Shown here: piece by piece, positions 1-7,535 of the stretch
Layout: every line of letters starts with the position of its first letter
How positions within the stretch are numbered: the stretch's first letter is position 1
Source: Polyangiaceae bacterium
GTDB lineage: Bacteria; Myxococcota; Polyangia; Polyangiales; Polyangiaceae
Length of the DNA stretch: 9,074 nucleotides
Direction: 5' to 3'
NCBI GenBank assembly: GCA_025936205.1
Contig: JAICTU010000374.1
Span: 1 to 9,074 of the forward strand
The notes under the pieces: model-generated
What the model saw: only the letters and a program-made list of their open reading frames with translations
Database searches by the model: none
Told to the model about the DNA's origin: nothing
Position numbers and translations under genes: made by a program

Positions 1-1217
<1,217 letters not shown>

Positions 1218-1224
1218 TGTTCCA

Positions 1225-1229
1225 TCTCC
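1225..1229 (-). promoter_or_regulatory. Ribosome binding site of pyrG
   Basis: On the minus strand GGAGA lies 7 nt before the GTG at 1217. It supports that GTG over the nearby minus-strand ATG codons, which are in another frame and run into a TGA overlapping the start. Confidence 0.7.
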
Positions 1230-1245
1230 ATGATGGGACAGCAGC

Positions 1246-1251
1246 ATATAA
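1246..1251 (-). promoter_or_regulatory. Candidate -10 element upstream of pyrG
   Basis: The minus strand reads TTATAT here, in the only AT-rich patch (about 1245-1330) of a GC-rich gap. A start of transcription about 7 nt downstream would give a leader of roughly 20 nt carrying the Shine-Dalgarno. No good -35 hexamer is seen 16-18 nt upstream, so this is tentative. Confidence 0.3.
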
Positions 1252-1419
1252 CGGGAACGCGCCGCTTGCACGCACTAGTTGCCTTCCAGCGAAATATCTG
1301 CAGCAATTTCGACCTTTGTAGGGTTGAAGGTGAAGTCGGTTCTGCGCGCGTGATGGCGCTACCTGGGACGTTCAGAGCTGCAACGCTCTGGCAAGCCGCG
1401 CGCTGCACCACGGATTCGG

Positions 1420-1439
1420 CGTGCGGGCGCTCCCGCACG
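1420..1439. terminator. Perfect 8-bp-stem hairpin, possible terminator of the upstream hypothetical gene
   Basis: CGTGCGGG at 1420-1427 pairs perfectly with CCCGCACG at 1432-1439 around a 4-nt loop. It begins 20 nt after the stop codon (1460-1462) of the minus-strand hypothetical gene, where a terminator is expected. No U-tract follows in either direction, so it is not a canonical intrinsic terminator. It could instead be a structured element between that gene and pyrG. Confidence 0.4.
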
Positions 1440-1459
1440 AATTTCAGAAATGAGCAGCG

Positions 1460-2080
1460 CTAGAACTGCCCGACGACTTGCAGCGCAGCCCCGTCGGGCA
1501 ATACCACCGGCACCGCCGCCCAGCTCTGCCAGGAACGCAGTGGACTCCGACGTTGCTGCAGAGTCTGCGGCCGTTCGCCGCGCGGCGCATCACCCTGCGG
1601 GGGTGCCACCGGCGAATTACCGCCCGCGTTCCCGGTATCCAGGAACAAGCCTTCCAGGATGGCAAGCAGGCCACCTGCTTGCCCGATCCCGCTCAGCACC
1701 GCCAGCGTGGTGCGCAGCACCACGATTCCGTCGCTGCAGGTGGCTTTCGTTTCCTTCGAGCTACAGCCGACGTCACCGAGCGCCATCCACGGACCCGCGA
1801 CGGGAATGCGCAGATCGCGAGCGTTCTTCGCATCGGGCCAGAGATACGAGGTTCCGACGCCGGCTCCGTACCAGCCCACGGTCAGTGCTGCGCCTGTAAT
1901 CAGCACGCGAGCCCGCGTGCCATCCGGCGGCTGCTCGGTGGGGTGATATCTCACCTCATCGATCGTCGGTTCATCGGCGCGCGCCGTCCGCGCGCCAGTC
2001 GAGATGACACCGAACGCGAGCGCGATCAGAGCACCCAGCGCGTAGCGATGGCACGGCACGCGGTTCGCTGGGCTCCTCAT
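1460..2080 (-). CDS. Exported hypothetical protein, two hydrophobic segments
   Basis: A 206-residue protein of unknown function. The N-terminus has basic residues, a hydrophobic core (ALGALIALAFGV, about 14-25) and an Ala-X-Ala-like cleavage site (TARA-DEP, about 35-36), consistent with a Sec signal peptide. Two further hydrophobic, Gly/Ala-rich stretches occur at about 58-80 and 118-148. Between them is a well-formed conserved-looking block (ARDLRIPVAGPWMALGD, about 87-103) and two cysteines (106, 115) that could form a disulfide. A Pro/Arg-rich linker (about 157-183) leads to a final PVVLPDGAALQVVGQF. This arrangement resembles unnamed secreted proteins common in myxobacteria; that is recall, not a search result. 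The ATG at 2080 is preferred over the longer frame because it places the signal peptide at the N-terminus. A GTG at 2059 is a possible alternative. No clear Shine-Dalgarno precedes 2080. It is divergent from the dacB-like gene. Confidence 0.75.
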   Translation of the reverse strand: MRSPANRVPCHRYALGALIALAFGVISTGARTARADEPTIDEVRYHPTEQPPDGTRARVLITGAALTVGWYGAGVGTSYLWPDAKNARDLRIPVAGPWMALGDVGCSSKETKATCSDGIVVLRTTLAVLSGIGQAGGLLAILEGLFLDTGNAGGNSPVAPPQGDAPRGERPQTLQQRRSPLRSWQSWAAVPVVLPDGAALQVVGQF

Positions 2081-2107
2081 ATCGGCGGTTTCGTGTAGTC
2101 TGCCCGG
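2081..2107. promoter_or_regulatory. Very short divergent intergenic region
   Basis: Only 27 bp separate the two divergent start codons (or 48 bp if the minus-strand gene starts at GTG 2059). At least one promoter must therefore lie inside the neighbouring coding sequence. On the plus strand TAGTCT (2096-2101) sits where a -10 box would place the first transcribed base at the GTG of 2108, and no Shine-Dalgarno is visible. Leaderless expression is therefore possible. No convincing -35 is seen. Confidence 0.3.
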
Positions 2108-3685
2108 GTGCCTCAGGGCAAGGTCTACCCGCTCGCGCTCGCGGCCAGCATGCTCTTGGCGGCGCAGGCTCGCGCGCAAAACGCCGGTGCCACAGGTTCT
2201 GCCTCAGGTCCTGGCGCACGTTCTGCCGCGCAGGCGCGCGTCTCAGAGGCGCCGGCCCGTGATTCTTCTGCGCTGCGGGCCGCAGCGGCGCCTGCAGAAC
2301 CCGCACGCGGCCGCGTCGTCGAAGCGCTGCAGGGCCTGGCAGACTGGGTGCGCGGCCGGGGCGGAACACTGAGCGCCCGTGTCGTCGATTCCGACAGCGG
2401 CTTCGTCTGGGCCGAGTTCGGCGCGCAGAGCGCGCTGAACCCGGCCTCGAACATGAAGGTCATCACGACCGCCGTGGCGCTCGAACGGCTGGGCGCGGAG
2501 TACCGCTTCAGCACGGGCCTCTACGGCAAGCAAGAGGGCGATCGCGTCGACACGCTCGTGCTGCGCGGTCAGGGCGATCCCTCGCTCGACACCGAAGATC
2601 TGTGGGAGCTCGTCCGCGCGCTGCGCAGCCTGGGCGTGAACGAGGTCGGGCAGATCCTGGTCGACCAGAGCCGTTTCGACGATCAGTTCGTGCCGCCCGC
2701 CTTCGAGCAACAGCCGGACGAGTGGGCGTCATTTCGCGCGCCGGTGAGCGCGGTCGCGCTGGAGCGCAACGCCGTCACGCTCAACGTGCTGCCCGGCGAA
2801 GCAGGCCAACCCGCGCGCGCGTGGTTCGAGCCGCCCGGCATCGTCAGCATCGAAGGCGCCGTGGAGACGCGGCGCGCGGGCGCCGGTGAAGGCGTGCAGC
2901 TCTCGCTGCAGACGCGCGGCACGGAGCTCGTCGCCCAGCTCGGTGGCTACGCGGCGAAGGGCATGGGCCGCCTGCGCTACGAGCGCCGCCTCGCTGATCC
3001 GCGGCGCGCCCCCGGGCTCGCGCTGCGCGCGCTCGTGATCGCGAACGGCATCCAGGTGTCCGGCGCGGTCGGGCTCGGCGGCAAGTCCGACGAGCCGCGG
3101 CTCGCCTTCCACCAGTCGGACACGCTCGGCCACCTGGTGAGCGAGCTCGGCAAGAACAGCGACAACTTCTACGCCGAGATGCTGTTCAAGGTGCTGGGCG
3201 CAGACGCCACGGGCGGCCCTGCCCGCAGCGAGGACGGCGCGCGCGTCGTGCAACAATGGCTCTCCCAGCATGGCTTGCTGGGCGGCGACACGCGCATCCA
3301 GAACGGCTCCGGCCTCTTCGACGCCAATCGCGTCAGCGCGACCACGCTCAGCGGAACCCTGCTCGCGGTACGTCAGAACCCGGCGCTGTATCCGGAGTTC
3401 CTCGCGCAGCTCGCGATCGGCGGCGTGGATGGCACGCTGCACGGGCGCTTCCGCAAGCTGAAGGACCAGCGCATCATCCGCGCCAAGACCGGCACGCTGG
3501 CTGCAGCCGTGGCCCTCAGCGGCTACGTGCTCGGCCCCGGCGACAGCTCACCCATCATCTTCTCGCTGATGGTCAACGGCCTCGAAGGGCAAGCCGGCGC
3601 CGTGCGCGAGCATATCGATCGCGTGGTCGAGGTCATCGCCGAAGCGCGCCGCACGAATAGCGCAGCCCCTGCTCCGGCGCATTGA
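2108..3685 (+). CDS. dacB: D-alanyl-D-alanine carboxypeptidase/endopeptidase, PBP4 type (peptidase S13)
   Basis: A 525-residue low-molecular-weight penicillin-binding protein, expected in the periplasm, that trims D-Ala from muropeptide stems and/or cleaves DD-crosslinks. An N-terminal signal peptide is clear (hydrophobic LALAASMLLAAQ, cleavage after ARA near residue 23), followed by an Ala-rich low-complexity linker to about residue 67. All three active-site motifs are present in family order: SxxK as SNMK (Ser114, Lys117), SxN as SDN (351-353) and KTG (460-462). The 237-residue spacing between SxxK and SxN matches the large inserted domains of the S13 family (about 244 in E. coli PBP4), unlike DacA-type S11 enzymes. 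The GTG start gives the signal peptide directly; a Shine-Dalgarno is not visible. It is transcribed alone, divergent from a hypothetical gene and convergent with the membrane hydrolase-like gene. The family is certain; the symbol is by class. Confidence 0.93.
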   Translation: MPQGKVYPLALAASMLLAAQARAQNAGATGSASGPGARSAAQARVSEAPARDSSALRAAAAPAEPARGRVVEALQGLADWVRGRGGTLSARVVDSDSGFVWAEFGAQSALNPASNMKVITTAVALERLGAEYRFSTGLYGKQEGDRVDTLVLRGQGDPSLDTEDLWELVRALRSLGVNEVGQILVDQSRFDDQFVPPAFEQQPDEWASFRAPVSAVALERNAVTLNVLPGEAGQPARAWFEPPGIVSIEGAVETRRAGAGEGVQLSLQTRGTELVAQLGGYAAKGMGRLRYERRLADPRRAPGLALRALVIANGIQVSGAVGLGGKSDEPRLAFHQSDTLGHLVSELGKNSDNFYAEMLFKVLGADATGGPARSEDGARVVQQWLSQHGLLGGDTRIQNGSGLFDANRVSATTLSGTLLAVRQNPALYPEFLAQLAIGGVDGTLHGRFRKLKDQRIIRAKTGTLAAAVALSGYVLGPGDSSPIIFSLMVNGLEGQAGAVREHIDRVVEVIAEARRTNSAAPAPAH

Positions 3686-3690
3686 TCGAA

Positions 3691-3733
3691 GGGCTCGCCG
3701 CCGCGCGACCCCGCGCGACCCCAGTATGAGCCC
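3691..3733. terminator. Nested inverted repeats between convergent genes, candidate bidirectional terminator
   Basis: An outer pair GGGCTC (3691-3696) / GAGCCC (3728-3733) encloses an inner hairpin CGCGCG (3702-3707) / CGCGCG (3712-3717) with a 4-nt loop. It lies just past the stop of the dacB-like gene and before the convergent gene's stop. Without T-tracts it is at best a non-canonical terminator. Confidence 0.35.
3701..3720. repeat. Exact tandem duplication of a 10-mer
   Basis: CCGCGCGACC occurs twice back to back (3701-3710 and 3711-3720). The duplication itself creates the inner hairpin of the candidate terminator, since CGCGCG is self-complementary. Confidence 0.8.
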
Positions 3734-3750
3734 ACTGCATCCACTGCTCG

Positions 3751-3770
3751 TCACGGCGCCTCACGGCGCT
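3751..3770. repeat. Near-exact tandem 10-mer at the stop codon of the minus-strand gene
   Basis: TCACGGCGCC (3751-3760) is followed by TCACGGCGCT (3761-3770), 9 of 10 identical. The second copy supplies the stop codon of the minus-strand gene; the first places a TGA in another frame. Confidence 0.75.
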
Positions 3771-5083
3771 GCACCCCGGCGCACCTGCGGCACTTCGCCA
3801 CCGGGGTAGCCCGGCACATCAGGCAAGAAGAACTCCCAGGCGAGGGTCGCAACATCCAGCGGCGCGGGGCTTCCGCCCTCGCCCACGTCGAGGTCTTCCT
3901 TGCGCGGCACGACCAGCACGCGCAAGGCCGAGCCGCCCTCGTCGGGCTCTCCGACATCGAGCAGCCGCGTGCCCGCGGGCACCACATGGTGCAGGCCCGG
4001 CAACGCCTGGCTCATTGGTTGATCTGCGGTCCGCGTGTCTGGCTGCAGCCCCTGCTGAAACGAGAGATCCGGAAGACCCATCGCGGTGGTCCAGTCGTCG
4101 AGTGAGTTCACATCCAGCGGCACTCCGGGCCAGTACACCCAGGGCCGCCCGCCCTGCACCGTCACGAACAGCAAGCGTTTCAGCCGCGTGTTCGCGGGGC
4201 GCGCGGGGGGCCGCGAGTGGTTGAGCTTGTCCGGCAAGAGCGCGGCCACGCCTGCATAGCGCTCCGGATGCTGCGCAGCGGCCTCCAACGCCAGCTGCGC
4301 TCCGCTGCCGTAGCCGACCAGATACACATCGGGGCCGGCGCGCTGCCCCAGGCGCTCGACGACACGCGCCAGGTAGCCCACGTCGTCGATGGCCCGGTTG
4401 GCGCCGAGATCGGTTTGCCAAACTCCGGAGTTCGGAAAGGGCCCCACGGCGGGCGCGGCATTGGCGTACACGACGATGAAGCGGTCACGCTCTGCCAGCG
4501 CCTCGAAGCTGCCTTGCGTTCGCAAGGCACGTACGCTCTCTGCAGAGTCGCCGCCATCGTGCAAGACGATCAGCACAGGACCGCGGGTGAGCCCCTGCGG
4601 CACATAGCTCAGCGAGCGGCGCACCAGATCTGGGCACCCTGGAATGGGCATCGCAAAGGTATCGAGCTCCAGGCCTGTAAGTGCCACCGCCATGTCCGAC
4701 CGAGTCGCTTCGTAGGCGAAGCCCGGCGGCAAATCGTCGATCGGACAACGCACGGCGCCGCGTGCGTCTCTTGCGGCTTCCTTGGCTGGCTCGCGCCCGA
4801 GTGCGATGTGATCGTCCCCGATCGGCTCGCGAGAGGGCTCGTGCACCCCCGGCAGCGTCAGGTAGACGCCGCCCAGCACGGCCACGCTCGCAGCGGCGCT
4901 CAGCACGGCAATGCCCAGCGGAACTCGGCTCCACCACGCCCGCAGCCGGGCGCGGAGCGGCACTTTGTTCCGAGCCGGCCGGACCCGTTCGAGCACGCTC
5001 CGCTCGAGCTCGGCCGGAGCGTGCTCGCTCTGATGCAGCTCGCGCAGCTCCGCGAGCAGCGTGGGATCGAGATCAGCGTTCAT
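3761..5083 (-). CDS. Membrane protein with anti-sigma-like head and degenerate PHB-depolymerase/LpqC-type esterase domain
   Basis: A 440-residue protein predicted to span the membrane once. Residues 1-53 are charged and probably cytoplasmic. About 54-77 is a hydrophobic helix. A linker with a possible Cys113/Cys150 disulfide precedes an alpha/beta-hydrolase region (about 165-420). Fold signatures of the PHB depolymerase/LpqC group are visible: the oxyanion strand-loop VLIVLHDGGDSAES (170-183), ALAERDRFIVVYANA, DDVGYLARVVERL (233-245), VYLVGYGSGAQLALEAA with HPERYAGVA, and a terminal AWEFF (415-419). By-eye alignment gives GYGSG (257-261) instead of GxSxG, so the nucleophile position is Gly259. 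The Asp position (HGTAD-like) is Pro314 and the His position is Asp397. Catalysis is therefore doubtful. The ATG at 5083 has GAGGA 8 nt upstream (5092-5096) and overlaps the sigma factor gene by 11 bp, implying coupled translation. A role as regulator or sensor for the sigma factor is inferred from this context. An active esterase using Ser260 cannot be excluded. Confidence 0.8.
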   Translation of the reverse strand: MNADLDPTLLAELRELHQSEHAPAELERSVLERVRPARNKVPLRARLRAWWSRVPLGIAVLSAAASVAVLGGVYLTLPGVHEPSREPIGDDHIALGREPAKEAARDARGAVRCPIDDLPPGFAYEATRSDMAVALTGLELDTFAMPIPGCPDLVRRSLSYVPQGLTRGPVLIVLHDGGDSAESVRALRTQGSFEALAERDRFIVVYANAAPAVGPFPNSGVWQTDLGANRAIDDVGYLARVVERLGQRAGPDVYLVGYGSGAQLALEAAAQHPERYAGVAALLPDKLNHSRPPARPANTRLKRLLFVTVQGGRPWVYWPGVPLDVNSLDDWTTAMGLPDLSFQQGLQPDTRTADQPMSQALPGLHHVVPAGTRLLDVGEPDEGGSALRVLVVPRKEDLDVGEGGSPAPLDVATLAWEFFLPDVPGYPGGEVPQVRRGAAP

Positions 5084-5711
5084 GGGCGCAGTCCTCGTCG
5101 CCGGCGGCGACGCTCTGGGGTTCGCGCTCGCGCACGTGCCCCTGCTGTCTCAGAGACTTCGCAAAGGCCTCGCGCGCCCGGCGCACGCGCGACACGACCG
5201 CGGCTTCCGGCAACTGCAGTTGATCCGCGATCTCGCGCGCCGTGAGCTGCTCCAGCTCGAACAGAATGAAGGTCTCGCGTTGCTGTTCGGTCATCGATTC
5301 CAGCGCGGCCTGCAAGAGCTCCAGCTTGCGCGCGCGTTCCACACCCTGTTCCCCGTGCGCGTGAGCGGTCCGCGGCAGTGGCGGGCCGTTGCGCGCAGCC
5401 AGCGCTTCCAGTTCATCACTCGGATCTTCAGGGCGCCGCCGGCGCTGACGCCGCCAGTTGGCGGTCACGCGCAGCGTGGTGGCCGCAACAAAGGCGCGCT
5501 CCTTGCTGGGTTCGATCACGTCGAGCCGGCGTACCACGACCAGCATCACCTCCTGCGCAATGTCCTCCAGGTCCCGGTTCACCACGCCCAGACGGCGCGC
5601 CAACCGATAGACGAGGTCGAGGTGCTGGCGCACGATGCGGACCACGCGCTGCTCCGCGTCGGGCTGGCACTCGCTCGCCGGCAGAGCCAGCGACCAGCGC
5701 AGGAGGGACAT
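5073..5711 (-). CDS. ECF-subfamily RNA polymerase sigma factor
   Basis: A 212-residue sigma-70 family protein of the extracytoplasmic-function class, with region 2 and region 4 only. Region 2 shows DLVYRLARRLGVVNRDLEDIAQEVML (about 32-57), with the DLEDIAQEV core that contacts RNA polymerase, and a basic WRRQRRRR stretch near 86-93. After a linker, region 4 reads LESMTEQQRETFILFELEQLTAREIADQLQLPEAAVVSRVRRARE (about 137-181), the -35-binding helix-turn-helix. The gene lies first in a two-gene unit: its stop overlaps the ATG of the membrane hydrolase-like gene by 11 bp, the usual position for an anti-sigma factor. The frame is open back to 5879, but homology starts well inside. The ATG at 5711 is preferred and the ATG at 5723 is an alternative; neither has a clear Shine-Dalgarno. 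The promoter specificity cannot be read from the sequence, and the ECF group is not assigned. Confidence 0.92.
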   Translation of the reverse strand: MSLLRWSLALPASECQPDAEQRVVRIVRQHLDLVYRLARRLGVVNRDLEDIAQEVMLVVVRRLDVIEPSKERAFVAATTLRVTANWRRQRRRRPEDPSDELEALAARNGPPLPRTAHAHGEQGVERARKLELLQAALESMTEQQRETFILFELEQLTAREIADQLQLPEAAVVSRVRRAREAFAKSLRQQGHVREREPQSVAAGDEDCAHER

Positions 5712-5861
5712 GGAGAGCAGCATGGCGAAGTGGGGCACCAGCGCGAGCCGGGCCTGAAAGAGAGTGATGTCCGGGCGCCCACAAATCCATCCGCTTCCAT
5801 GATCGGTCGCCGCCCGACGGCCGATGCTGCGCCGGGAAAGCAAGATTCCTGGCCCGCGGAC
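5712..5861. promoter_or_regulatory. Divergent control region between the ECF sigma gene and the S41 lipoprotein gene
   Basis: About 150 bp between divergent starts should hold promoters for both directions. Visible features are a direct repeat TCCAT (5786-5790 and 5796-5800), spaced exactly 10 bp, and an inverted repeat GGAA-N7-TTCC (5835-5849). A convincing ECF-type -35 (such as GGAAC or TGAAC with a properly spaced CGTC) was not found in either direction, nor a housekeeping promoter. Confidence 0.35.
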
Positions 5862-7532
5862 ATGGCCAGGCTCATGCACAGAGAAGCTCCGTCTAGGCTC
5901 TCGTTTCTCGTCGGGTTCGCGCTCGCCTCTTGTGCGGCGCCCACTGCTCTTCCGCCATCGGCAGCGCCGGGGTCATCCGGGACCTCACCGCCCGCTGCTG
6001 GCCCCTCGCGCGATCCCAACGCGCCCCCCGAGCCCGACCGTGGCATCGATGGAGCGTTGCGCAGCCGGGTGATCGAGACGCTGAGCGAGCAACTGACCAG
6101 CGACTACGCGTTCGCGGAAATGGGCGCTGAGCTGGCGCAAGCGATCCGCGAACGCCAGGCACAAGCATACTATGCGCGCGTGCCCACCGCCGCCGCGTTC
6201 GCGCGGCAGCTCACCGAAGACCTGCAAGAGGTCTCGAAAGACAAGCACCTGCGCGTGTTCTTTCGCCCGGACGCGCCGTTCTTCGCGCCACCCGCGACCG
6301 AGAAAGTGGGCGGAGCGCCCGCGCGCGCAATACCGCCCCGCGACGCAGCGATCCACCGCATGGAGGTGATGCCCGGTAACATCGGCTACCTGGAGCTCTA
6401 CGCGGTACCGCCATTGGCGCTCGCACGGGACGCCATCGACGCAGCCTTCGTCTATCTGCGGGACACGCAGGGGCTGATCCTCGACTGCCGCGGCAACGGC
6501 GGGGGCGACCCGAACACGGTCGCCTACTATGTGAGCTATCTGACCGAGGGCGCACCGTTCGTGATCAACACGTTCCACACGCGGCAGGGTAGCGTGCAGG
6601 AGTTCGCGACGACGGATCTCGGACAACTCGGCTATGGGGAACGCAAGCCCGTGTGGATGCTGACGTCGGCGCACACCTTCTCCGGCGGCGAGCAGCTCGC
6701 GTACGATCTGCAAGCACTGCGGCGCGCGCGGCTGGTCGGTGAAGTGACGGGCGGCGGCGCCAACCCGGCGCGTCCCATCCCGCTCACTGACGGCTTCCTC
6801 GCGACCATCCCCTTCGCGCATCCCGTGAATCCCGTCACCAACGCCAACTGGGAGGGTCGCGGTGTGCAGCCGGATGTGGCTGTGCCCGCAGCGCAGGCGC
6901 TGGACACCGCCCTCGCCGAGGCCCGGGCGCGAGCGAACGGCGCCGAGGGCGCGGCTGCTTCTTCCCTCCCGCCGCTGCCGCCGCGCAAGCGACCGGAGCA
7001 GCTCCCGCTCGTGCTCGAAGGCCCTGGGACAGGCGCGCTGCGCGGCCCGAACCTGATCAGCAACGGTGATTTCGCGCGCGGGATCGCGCCCTGGGCGGTC
7101 ACGTCGTGGACGCCCGGCAGAGCCGCTGCCAAGCCATCGAGCCTGAAGGGCGGCTCGCTCTGCACGCACGTCAAAGGCGGCGAGCAGAACCTCGATATCG
7201 GCTGGCCCGAGGAGTCGCGGCCCGACGAGTTTCCCCTGCGCGCTGGCGTGCCGTATCGACTCTCGTTCCGCGTCTCGGCATCCGGGCGGCTGCCTCTGCG
7301 GGCGGAAGTAGGCATCGGCCATCGCTTTCCGCCATACCAGCCCGTCATCCGCGTCGCGGTGCCGCTCGACGCGCACTCGACGCTGCTGCACGTCAACTTT
7401 CGCAGCGACCATGACGAGCCGCGAGCGGGCGTCTCGTTCTTGATCGAAGCGCCACCGAGCCGGCCCGACCCCGGCAGCGACGTCTGCGTCGACGACTTCG
7501 TGCTGCGCGAGATCGCTGCGAAGGCGCCCTGA
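5862..7532 (+). CDS. S41 family peptidase lipoprotein with C-terminal carbohydrate-binding-like domain
   Basis: A 556-residue exported protease. The N-terminus is a lipoprotein signal (FLVGFALASC, lipobox cysteine 24) followed by a Pro/Ser/Ala-rich tether to about residue 58. Residues about 62-135 match the IRBP-like S41 N-terminal domain, ending in SKDKHLRV. The catalytic S41 domain (about 160-345) shows LILDCRGNGGGDPN (206-218), TSAHTFSGGE with predicted nucleophile Ser274, VGEVTGGGANP (292-302) and NWEGRGVQPDV. The lysine used by Tsp/CtpA-type members is replaced by glycine in GGG, as in IRBP-like members. No PDZ domain is seen. Residues about 396-552 form a separate domain starting NLISNGDFARGIAPW and ending VDDFVL, resembling CBM4/9 jelly-rolls. 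The ATG at 5862 or 5874 gives a proper signal peptide; the frame is open far upstream but that part is antisense to the sigma gene. It is divergent from the ECF gene. The substrate is unknown. Confidence 0.88.
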   Translation: MARLMHREAPSRLSFLVGFALASCAAPTALPPSAAPGSSGTSPPAAGPSRDPNAPPEPDRGIDGALRSRVIETLSEQLTSDYAFAEMGAELAQAIRERQAQAYYARVPTAAAFARQLTEDLQEVSKDKHLRVFFRPDAPFFAPPATEKVGGAPARAIPPRDAAIHRMEVMPGNIGYLELYAVPPLALARDAIDAAFVYLRDTQGLILDCRGNGGGDPNTVAYYVSYLTEGAPFVINTFHTRQGSVQEFATTDLGQLGYGERKPVWMLTSAHTFSGGEQLAYDLQALRRARLVGEVTGGGANPARPIPLTDGFLATIPFAHPVNPVTNANWEGRGVQPDVAVPAAQALDTALAEARARANGAEGAAASSLPPLPPRKRPEQLPLVLEGPGTGALRGPNLISNGDFARGIAPWAVTSWTPGRAAAKPSSLKGGSLCTHVKGGEQNLDIGWPEESRPDEFPLRAGVPYRLSFRVSASGRLPLRAEVGIGHRFPPYQPVIRVAVPLDAHSTLLHVNFRSDHDEPRAGVSFLIEAPPSRPDPGSDVCVDDFVLREIAAKAP

Positions 7533-7535
7533 GCC

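Noticed and set aside
1441..1451. Small palindrome ATTTC-A-GAAAT
   Set aside because: Five-base arms next to the stronger hairpin; too short to call an operator without comparison.
2729..3442. 237-codon minus-strand open frame inside the dacB-like gene
   Set aside because: Mirror of the third-position GC bias of the plus-strand PBP4 gene, which has all three active-site motifs.
4217..5245. 342-codon plus-strand open frame across the membrane hydrolase-like and sigma genes
   Set aside because: It crosses two minus-strand genes that show clear domain motifs; its own translation shows none.
5061..5798. Long plus-strand open frame continuous with the S41 gene, opposite the sigma factor
   Set aside because: It is antisense to a clear ECF sigma factor and lacks any domain sense; the real S41 protein begins with a lipoprotein signal at 5862 or 5874. 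The open frame is a high-GC shadow.
5985..7412. 475-codon minus-strand open frame opposite the S41 gene
   Set aside because: His/Arg/Ala-rich composition with no recognisable fold signature, while the plus strand encodes a full S41 peptidase.
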